From SIG673 sp964570105 (GTDB lineage Bacteria > Bacillota > Clostridia > Oscillospirales > CAG-272), in NCBI GenBank assembly GCA_964570105.1, contig CAZMWM010000102.1:1-6536 (forward strand): 6,536 nt of DNA, written 5' to 3'. A model generated the notes under the pieces. That model was not told the origin of the DNA. It made no database searches and saw only the letters and a list, made by a program, of their open reading frames with translations. Positions within the stretch are counted from its first letter, which is position 1, and every line of letters starts with the position of its first letter. Positions 1 through 4,975 of this stretch are shown here, one piece after another. The position numbers and the translations under genes are program-made.

Positions 1-597
1 GGCGACTGTTCCTTTAAGCTTGATCCGGATGTGAGTGTCGTTATGCTGGACGGTGTGAAGATAGTATACCGCCGTTTTACGTGGATAATGATGAACAAGC
101 CGTCCGGCGTGGTCTCGGCAACAGAGGATGGGCGCGACCGTACGGTCATTGATCTGCTTCCGGAGGAGCTTAGGGGGCAAGGTCTGTTTCCGTGTGGGCG
201 TCTTGACCGCGACACTGTCGGTCTTATACTGCTTACCGATGACGGCGAGCTTGCGCACGCTCTGCTGTCGCCCAAAAAGCACGCCGAAAAGAAATACGTT
301 TTCACCCTGAGCCGTCCCTACGACAAGAGCGTTCCGCTTGAGACGGGGATACTTATGGACGGAAAGCTGACCAAGCCTGCGATCATCGAGATGGAGGATG
401 AGCTTCACGGAAGCATAACCCTGACCGAGGGAAAGTACCATCAGATCAAACGGATGTTCGAGCGTGCCGGCAGTGAGGTGACATATCTCAAGCGCGTGTC
501 GTTCGGCGGTATTCCGCTTGACGCCGGCTTGCCGCCTGCCGGTTGGCGTTTTCTGACCGAGGATGAAGAAAACGTTTTGAGGGCGCAGGTGAAGTGA
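1..597 (+). CDS. rsuA: RsuA-family 16S rRNA pseudouridine synthase (5' end missing)
   Basis: The reading frame is open from base 1, so the gene begins before the window. The GTG at 31 is probably internal, because the ten codons before it (GDCSFKLDPD) continue the end of an N-terminal S4 RNA-binding domain. About 40-50 residues are probably missing. The catalytic domain is complete: MNKPSGVVSATED, then GRLDRDTVGLILLTDDG with the catalytic Asp at codon 205-207, SPKKHAEKKY, a TKPA segment, and the conserved GKYHQIKRMF. The C-terminal part (GGIPLDAGLPP, then WRFLTEDEE) resembles RsuA more than RluB or RluE. RsuA converts one uridine of 16S rRNA (U516 in E. coli) to pseudouridine in the cytoplasm during small-subunit assembly. 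The exact target here is inferred; RluB-type 23S modification is the alternative. The gene ends 60 bases before tex with no visible terminator, so the two may be cotranscribed. Confidence 0.9.
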   Translation, partial: GDCSFKLDPDVSVVMLDGVKIVYRRFTWIMMNKPSGVVSATEDGRDRTVIDLLPEELRGQGLFPCGRLDRDTVGLILLTDDGELAHALLSPKKHAEKKYVFTLSRPYDKSVPLETGILMDGKLTKPAIIEMEDELHGSITLTEGKYHQIKRMFERAGSEVTYLKRVSFGGIPLDAGLPPAGWRFLTEDEENVLRAQVK

Positions 598-657
598 GCG
601 TACAGACCGAGCATGAGCATAATATAAACATACATACATATAGGAAGGAAATCAAAA

Positions 658-2823
658 ATGGACATCATACAGGCGATCACGGATGAATTTAAATTAAAGC
701 GAGATCAGGTGGAGAGAACGGTCGCGCTTATCGACGACGGGAACACTATCCCGTTCATTGCGCGTTACCGCAAGGAGGTCACCGGCTCGCTCGACGACGT
801 TGTGCTCAGGGAGCTGAACGACCGTCTTGCGTACCTTCGCAGTCTCGACAAGCGGCGCGAAGAGGTGCGTTCCTCCATAGCGGAGCAGGGAAAGCTAACG
901 GATGAGATATCCGAGGCTATCGATAATGCCGTGATACTTACCGAGCTTGAGGACATATACCGTCCGTTCAAGCCGCACAGAAAGACTCGCGCTTCCGTTG
1001 CGCGTGAGCGAGGTCTTGAGCCGCTTGCCGCTCTGATAATGGAGCAGAGAGCCGAATATTCGCCTTCGATCGAAGAGACGGCGCTCGAGTATGTTAATGT
1101 GGAAAAAGAAGTGCTCACGGCGGGTGACGCTCTTGCCGGGGCTTCCGATATCATCGCTGAGGATATATCGGACAATGCCGAGTTTAGAAAAGAGATACGC
1201 GCTCTGACCTTTGAATACGGCACGATAGTGTCGAAAAAAAGCTCGGACGACGTCGGGGACACGCCCTACAATATGTATTATGAGTTTTCCGAAAAGGTCA
1301 AGACGCTTCCCGGACACCGCGTGCTCGCTCTCAATCGCGGAGAGAAGGAGGAGATACTCAAGGTCGAGCTTGAGATCTCGGAGGACATCATTCTGAATTA
1401 TCTGTTCAGCGAGGTGGTGACGTCTCACGCAAGCCCTGCCTATAAGTATATATCCGCGGCAACGGTGGACAGCTATCTGCGACTGATCGCTCCGTCCATC
1501 GAGCGTGAGATAAGGTCGCAGATGTTCGACGATGCCGGAGAGGGCGCTATAAAGGTCTTTTCCAAAAATTTAAAGCAGCTCCTGCTCCAGCCGCCCGTCA
1601 AGGGCAAGATCGCCTTGGGCGTCGATCCCGGTTACCGCACTGGATGCAAGCTCGCCGTTGTCGATCCCACCGGAAAGGTGCTGGATACGGGGGTGATATA
1701 TCCCACCATCAAGTCGGATAAAAAGTACGACGAAGCCAAGATCAAGGTCAGGGGACTATTGAAGAGATACGGTATACAGATCATAGCGATCGGTAACGGT
1801 ACGGCGTCAAGGGAGAGCGAGCAATTCATCGTTGAAGTGCTTAAGGAGACGGACACCGAGGCGAAGTATGCCATAGTCAGCGAAGCCGGAGCATCCGTGT
1901 ATTCCGCGTCCAAGCTCGGAGCGGAGGAGTTCCCGGATTTCGACGTTACGCAGAGAAGCGCGGTATCCATCGCGCGTAGGCTTCAGGATCCGCTCGCGGA
2001 GCTGGTCAAGATAGAGCCTAAGGCTATCGGCGTCGGTCAGTATCAGCACGATATGAAGCCGGCAAGGCTGGACGAGGCGCTTACGGGCGTGGTCGAGGAC
2101 TGCGTCAACAGCGTCGGCGTCGATGTGAACACCGCGTCGTATTCGTTGCTTTCTTACGTTTCGGGCATCAATGCCGCAAGCGCTAAGAATATAGTTAAAT
2201 ATCGCGAGGAGAACGGCGAATTTCTGAGCCGCGCGGAGATAAAGAAGGTACCGCGTATCGGAGCTAAGGCGTTCGAGCAGTGTGCCGGATTTTTGCGCAT
2301 CCCGGGCGGCAAGGAGATACTTGACAGCACCGGCGTCCACCCCGAGTCGTATCCTGCGACCAAAAAGCTTTTGGGCATATTCGGTTACACCGAGGCGGAC
2401 GTGAAGAACGGAGGGCTTCGCGAGCTTCGTCATCAGATAAAGCAGTACGGAGAGGGAAAGCTCTGCTCGGAGCTTGAGATAGGTGCTCCCACGCTTGAGG
2501 ATATCGTTGCGGAGCTTGAAAAGCCCGGAAGAGATATACGTGATGCGCTGTCCGCTCCGCTCCTTCGCGAGGATGTTATGTCGATGGAGGATCTTAAGCC
2601 GGATATGGTGCTTACCGGAACGGTGCGCAACGTTATCGACTTCGGTGCGTTCGTGGATATAGGCGTCCACGAGGACGGTCTTGTGCATATCTCGCAGATC
2701 AGTGACCGGTATATCAAGCATCCGAGCGAGGTCTTGGCTGTCGGAGATATAGTCAATGTCAAGGTGCTCTCCGTCGATATGAAGAGAAAACGCATAGCGC
2801 TCACGATGAAGTTTAAGGATTGA
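658..2823 (+). CDS. tex: Tex family S1 RNA-binding protein (transcription accessory protein)
   Basis: Complete 721-residue protein, the usual length for Tex. The ATG at 658 follows AGGAAGGA (642-649) at 8 bases. Domains in order: the N-terminal helical Tex region with the typical segments IPFIARYRKEVTGSLDD and LEDIYRPFKPHRKTRA (about residues 30-115); a YqgF/RNase H-like domain starting at GVDPGYRTGCKLAVVD (about 321-336); two helix-hairpin-helix motifs (SGINAASAKNIV near 502 and VPRIGAKAFEQ near 531); and a C-terminal S1 domain (about 645-718) with GTVRNVIDFGAFVDIG and GLVHISQIS. Tex is a cytoplasmic nucleic-acid-binding protein linked to transcription and, in some bacteria, to virulence-gene expression and stress survival; its precise role remains poorly defined. 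It follows the pseudouridine synthase closely and is probably in the same RNA-housekeeping transcript. No canonical terminator follows it. There are no signs of truncation or frameshift. Confidence 0.97.
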   Translation: MDIIQAITDEFKLKRDQVERTVALIDDGNTIPFIARYRKEVTGSLDDVVLRELNDRLAYLRSLDKRREEVRSSIAEQGKLTDEISEAIDNAVILTELEDIYRPFKPHRKTRASVARERGLEPLAALIMEQRAEYSPSIEETALEYVNVEKEVLTAGDALAGASDIIAEDISDNAEFRKEIRALTFEYGTIVSKKSSDDVGDTPYNMYYEFSEKVKTLPGHRVLALNRGEKEEILKVELEISEDIILNYLFSEVVTSHASPAYKYISAATVDSYLRLIAPSIEREIRSQMFDDAGEGAIKVFSKNLKQLLLQPPVKGKIALGVDPGYRTGCKLAVVDPTGKVLDTGVIYPTIKSDKKYDEAKIKVRGLLKRYGIQIIAIGNGTASRESEQFIVEVLKETDTEAKYAIVSEAGASVYSASKLGAEEFPDFDVTQRSAVSIARRLQDPLAELVKIEPKAIGVGQYQHDMKPARLDEALTGVVEDCVNSVGVDVNTASYSLLSYVSGINAASAKNIVKYREENGEFLSRAEIKKVPRIGAKAFEQCAGFLRIPGGKEILDSTGVHPESYPATKKLLGIFGYTEADVKNGGLRELRHQIKQYGEGKLCSELEIGAPTLEDIVAELEKPGRDIRDALSAPLLREDVMSMEDLKPDMVLTGTVRNVIDFGAFVDIGVHEDGLVHISQISDRYIKHPSEVLAVGDIVNVKVLSVDMKRKRIALTMKFKD

Positions 2824-2840
2824 TTTTAATATATTAAAAT
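2823..2840. repeat. Perfect 18-bp AT palindrome at the tex stop codon
   Basis: The sequence ATTTTAATATATTAAAAT is its own reverse complement and begins with the last base of the tex TGA stop. Its mRNA form could make a weak all-A/U hairpin. It is not followed by a U tract, so it is not a standard intrinsic terminator. It could be a protein-binding palindrome or chance in AT-rich DNA. Confidence 0.45.
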
Positions 2841-2847
2841 CGGCGTG

Positions 2848-2893
2848 CCGACCGACACTCGGCGGAGCACCGGCGGTCGGGATGCATATGCAT
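2848..2893. repeat. GC-rich hairpin followed by 12-bp palindrome
   Basis: CCGACCG (2848-2854) pairs perfectly with CGGTCGG (2874-2880) around a 19-base loop that holds a further CGG/CCG mini-stem (2863-2865 with 2870-2872). Directly after it comes the perfect palindrome ATGCATATGCAT (2882-2893). The hairpin could stabilise the tex mRNA end or slow polymerase, but no T run follows on the + strand, so a rho-independent terminator is not supported. Confidence 0.4.
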
Positions 2894-2934
2894 AATGCAC
2901 AATCCGCAAAATAAAAATTTGGGTAAATATCCTC

Positions 2935-2963
2935 TTTACTTTTTGAGGGATTTTTGATATAAT
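2935..2963 (+). promoter_or_regulatory. Sigma-A promoter with extended -10 for the ABC ATPase gene
   Basis: The -35 box TTTACT (2935-2940) is 17 bases from a perfect -10 box TATAAT (2958-2963). The bases TGA directly before the -10 form an extended -10 element. An AT-rich stretch (about 2907-2930) lies upstream and may act as an UP element. Transcription should start near 2970, giving a leader of roughly 70 bases. The leader contains a perfect 10-bp palindrome, TGTTGCAACA (3014-3023), just before the AGGAGG ribosome site (3027-3032). Confidence 0.8.
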
Positions 2964-3038
2964 AGTGTACAAGTAATAGTATGTTGTCCGGCTTGCAGGT
3001 TTGAAGGTCGGTCTGTTGCAACACATAGGAGGTTAACA

Positions 3039-4166
3039 ATGGCAAGTCTTTCTTTTAAACACATTTATAAGAAGTATCCGGGTGGCGTTACGGCGGTTTC
3101 GGACTTCTGCCTTGAGATCAAGGATAAGGAATTCGTTATTCTCGTCGGTCCTTCCGGATGCGGAAAGACCACCACTCTGCGTATGATAGCAGGTCTGGAG
3201 GAGATAACCGAGGGGGAGCTTTTCATAGGCGACCGTCTCGTTAACGATATCGCTCCTAAGGACAGAGATATCGCGATGGTGTTCCAGAACTACGCTCTGT
3301 ATCCTCATATGACCGTTTTCGACAATATGGCTTTCGGACTTAAGCTTCGCAAGACTCCTAAGGAGGAGATCAAGCGTCGCGTTGAGGAAGCCGCACGTAT
3401 ACTTGATATTACTCACCTTCTTGAGAGACGCCCGAAGGCTCTTTCCGGAGGACAGAAGCAGCGTGTCGCATTGGGACGTGCTATCGTTCGTGAGCCTAAG
3501 GTGTTCCTTCTTGACGAGCCGCTTTCCAACCTTGACGCTAAGCTCCGTGCACAGATGAGAACTGAGCTTACCAAGATCCATCAGAAGCTCGGAACTACCT
3601 TCGTATACGTTACCCACGACCAGGTAGAGGCTATGACGATGGCTACCCGTATCGTCGTTATGAAGGACGGACTTATCCAGCAGGTGGCTACACCTCAGGA
3701 TCTGTACGACCGTCCCGTCAACGTATTCGTTGCAGGATTTATCGGAACTCCTCAGATGAACTTCGTCAACTGCACCATTGAAAAGAAGGGAAGCGATCTC
3801 TTCTTCGTGTTCGGTGAAAATTCTCTTAAGCTTCCCGACGAGAAGGCTCAGAGCGACGCTATCAAGGATTATATCGGAAAAGAAGTCATCCTCGGTATCC
3901 GTCCCGAGTGTCTCCACGACGAGAAGAGATATCTTGATGCGCTTCCGGATTCTCAGCTCAGCGCTGATGTTGAGGTCACCGAGCTTATGGGCTCCGAGAT
4001 ACTTATGTACATAAGCACCTCGGGAGCTGACAACGAAAATCAAAATCTTGTTGCCCGTGTATCGCCCCGTTCCGAGGCGAGAGCCGGCGATAAGGTCAAG
4101 ATCGCTGTCGAGCTTGAGAGATGCCACGTGTTCGATAAGGATACCGAGCGTTGCATCATTCACTGA
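3039..4166 (+). CDS. ugpC: MsmX/UgpC/MalK-type sugar ABC transporter ATP-binding protein
   Basis: Complete 375-residue ATPase. The ATG lies 6 bases after a perfect AGGAGG. The nucleotide-binding domain shows Walker A GPSGCGKTT (37-45), the Q-loop Gln83 in VFQNYALYPHMTV, the signature LSGGQ (135-139), Walker B VFLLDEP with Asp159 and catalytic Glu160, the D-loop SNLD, and the switch His193. A C-terminal MalK-type OB/TOBE region of about 140 residues follows (GFIGTPQMNFVNC; LGIRPE), which marks the carbohydrate-uptake (CUT1) subfamily. It powers import of sugars or glycerol phosphate by binding two permease subunits at the inner face of the membrane. No permease or binding protein is adjacent, and the gene has its own promoter and terminator. 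This matches shared, multi-transporter ATPases such as MsmX of Bacillus; that role is an inference. The symbol is a family label; msmX or msmK would be equally fair. Codons such as CGT, GCT, CTT and AAG are frequent, suggesting strong expression. Confidence 0.95.
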   Translation: MASLSFKHIYKKYPGGVTAVSDFCLEIKDKEFVILVGPSGCGKTTTLRMIAGLEEITEGELFIGDRLVNDIAPKDRDIAMVFQNYALYPHMTVFDNMAFGLKLRKTPKEEIKRRVEEAARILDITHLLERRPKALSGGQKQRVALGRAIVREPKVFLLDEPLSNLDAKLRAQMRTELTKIHQKLGTTFVYVTHDQVEAMTMATRIVVMKDGLIQQVATPQDLYDRPVNVFVAGFIGTPQMNFVNCTIEKKGSDLFFVFGENSLKLPDEKAQSDAIKDYIGKEVILGIRPECLHDEKRYLDALPDSQLSADVEVTELMGSEILMYISTSGADNENQNLVARVSPRSEARAGDKVKIAVELERCHVFDKDTERCIIH

Positions 4167-4190
4167 TATAGCTTATATTTACACAGGTTT

Positions 4191-4221
4191 ACAAAGCCAC
4201 CGGCTCAGCCGGTGGCTTTGT
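4191..4221 (+). terminator. Rho-independent terminator of the ABC ATPase gene
   Basis: A perfect 14-bp stem: ACAAAGCCACCGGC (4191-4204) pairs with GCCGGTGGCTTTGT (4208-4221) around the loop TCA. It begins 24 bases after the stop codon. The U run is short (TTT inside the 3' arm, then GTGCGGTTT), but the stem is strong and well placed. Its symmetry means it could also work from the other strand. Confidence 0.8.
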
Positions 4222-4437
4222 GCGGTTTAAAAGCTGACAGCGCACCGCCGTTCAGGGAATTTTGCGAAACGGTGCCGAGTGGCGCACCTCTGTGATGTAA
4301 TAACGTTTTTACACCGCGAAGCAAAGGCACGCCCCTAAATGAGTTCTAACACAGATTGGGCGTACCTCGCCACTAAAGTGGCGCGTAATTAGGCTGTTAT
4401 TGTACAGAAGTCTTTGCCAAGCTTTCTTCAGAAAGCG

Positions 4438-4574
4438 GAGAAAGGCTCTCCTTGTGTAAAGGGAGCTGTCGCCAAAGATGACAGTTACAGTTTACATCTT
4501 AGCGCGTAACGTGACGAAGTAGCGTTACGCAACCCTTTGAAGGCTTGCCTTCAAAGGTATTGACTGAGGGATTG
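4438..4574. repeat. Candidate dispersed intergenic repeat element with internal hairpins
   Basis: The segment begins with a bulged inverted repeat (GGCTCTCCTT with AAGGGAGC, 4444-4468), continues through GGGAGCTGTCGCCAAAGATGAC, and ends at TGACTGAGGGATTG. Between the two TGAC tetramers (4479-4482 and 4561-4564) lie 78 bases holding an 8-bp and an 11-bp perfect stem. One reading is an older repeat unit interrupted by a small insertion that duplicated TGAC. The insert has no clear terminal inverted repeats, so this remains tentative. No second copy occurs in the window. Confidence 0.35.
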
Positions 4575-4627
4575 TAAAACCCAAATTCCGCGTTTAAACA
4601 AAATTTTGAGAGCGATGGTACCCCTTG

Positions 4628-4654
4628 AGCCTCCCCCGCTGGGGAAGGCTTTTT
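4628..4654 (+). terminator. Terminator-like hairpin with T5 tail
   Basis: AGCCTCCCCC (4628-4637) pairs with GGGGAAGGCT (4641-4650) with one C-A mismatch and a 3-base loop, followed by TTTTT (4650-4654). It has the form of an intrinsic terminator on the + strand. No gene directly precedes it, since the ABC gene has its own terminator about 410 bases upstream. It may be part of the repeat mosaic or may shield the next gene from read-through. Confidence 0.5.
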
Positions 4655-4742
4655 CGCGTTGTGATATTTAATTCGCAACAAAGAAATTGTGAACGAATTG
4701 TTTGGGAAAATTAGTTATTTTGTAAAACAAGGACTATTTCTA

Positions 4743-4771
4743 TTGACAAATGAGCATCCAAGGTGTATAAT
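4743..4771 (+). promoter_or_regulatory. Perfect consensus sigma-A promoter for the LRR protein gene
   Basis: TTGACA (4743-4748) and TATAAT (4766-4771) are both exact consensus and separated by the ideal 17 bases. AT-rich DNA upstream (about 4690-4742) could serve as an UP element. The expected start near 4778 gives a leader of about 80 bases before the ATG at 4859. A promoter this strong, for a surface protein, suggests either high expression or control by a repressor. Confidence 0.88.
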
Positions 4772-4793
4772 TTGGATATGTGACCAACCTTGG
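4758..4793. promoter_or_regulatory. Inverted repeat spanning the -10 box, possible operator
   Basis: CCAAGGT (4758-4764) and ACCTTGG (4787-4793) are exact reverse complements separated by 22 bases that contain the TATAAT box and the likely transcription start. A protein bound here would block the promoter, so a repressor site is plausible. A 7-bp match could also be chance. No regulator gene is present in the window to support it. Confidence 0.35.
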
Positions 4794-4858
4794 GAAATTT
4801 GGTGGATATCAGATTGCTACAAGGAAGGCACAAATTAAAATAAAGGATGGGAAAATTT

Positions 4859-4975
4859 ATGACAGCGAAATCTATTTTTGACCGTCGGAAGGCGTTCGGC
4901 GCGGTAATTTGCGGGGTTTTGTGCTTGCTTATGCTCGTTGGACTTGCGTTTCTGACCGAGACAGATGCACACGCC
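4859..4975 (+). other. Sec signal peptide of the LRR protein
   Basis: Residues 1-39. The N-terminal part is basic (K4, R9, R10, K11), the core from about A12 to L32 is hydrophobic, and the C-region ends TDAHA before ATV, a good signal peptidase I site (A-H-A). No Cys is placed for a lipoprotein lipobox. The protein should leave the cytoplasm by the Sec route. Confidence 0.85.

Larger units (their letters stand above)
4222..4742. other. Gene-free intergenic region rich in inverted repeats
   Basis: No reading frame here has a ribosome site, family resemblance or adequate length. The stretch is a chain of short inverted repeats: CGCCACT/AGTGGCG (4368-4383, 2-base loop), GCTTTC/GAAAGC (4421-4436), CTGTC/GACAG (4466-4484), GCGTAACG/CGTTACGC (4504-4530), CCTTTGAAGGC/GCCTTCAAAGG (4534-4557), and a terminator-like hairpin (4628-4654). 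Short palindromic mosaics of this kind, with phrases like GGGAGCTGTCGCC and TGACTGAGGGATTG, recall dispersed intergenic repeats of gut Clostridia; this is from memory and unverified here. From about 4655 onward the DNA becomes AT-rich and leads into the next promoter. Confidence 0.6.

Noticed and set aside
31..33. GTG at 31 as the true start of the pseudouridine synthase
   Set aside because: The frame is open upstream to base 1 and the residues before it fit the end of the family's S4 domain; a start here would remove that domain and no good ribosome site precedes it.
600..628. Possible promoter for tex (TATAAA or CATAAT near 618-628)
   Set aside because: No acceptable -35 box lies 16-18 bases upstream of either candidate. 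Cotranscription with the upstream gene is simpler.
1807..3045. 412-codon open frame on the - strand across the tex 3' half and the intergenic gap
   Set aside because: Mostly antisense to strongly conserved tex coding sequence; the product is low-complexity and unlike any family, and it would run through the ATPase promoter and ribosome site.
3033..4163. 376-codon open frame on the - strand opposite the ABC ATPase gene
   Set aside because: It mirrors the whole ATPase gene and arises because that gene avoids codons (TTA, CTA, TCA) whose complements are stops. The translation has no recognisable domain and there is no ribosome site or promoter for it.
4499..4681. 60-codon - strand frame in the intergenic mosaic
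   Set aside because: It runs through several hairpins including the terminator-like one, with no ribosome site. It looks like a spurious frame within repeat DNA.
4883..4900. Twin-arginine (Tat) signal in DRRKAFGAV of the LRR protein
   Set aside because: The residues after RR do not fit the RRxFL pattern, and repeat proteins of this type are normally exported by Sec.
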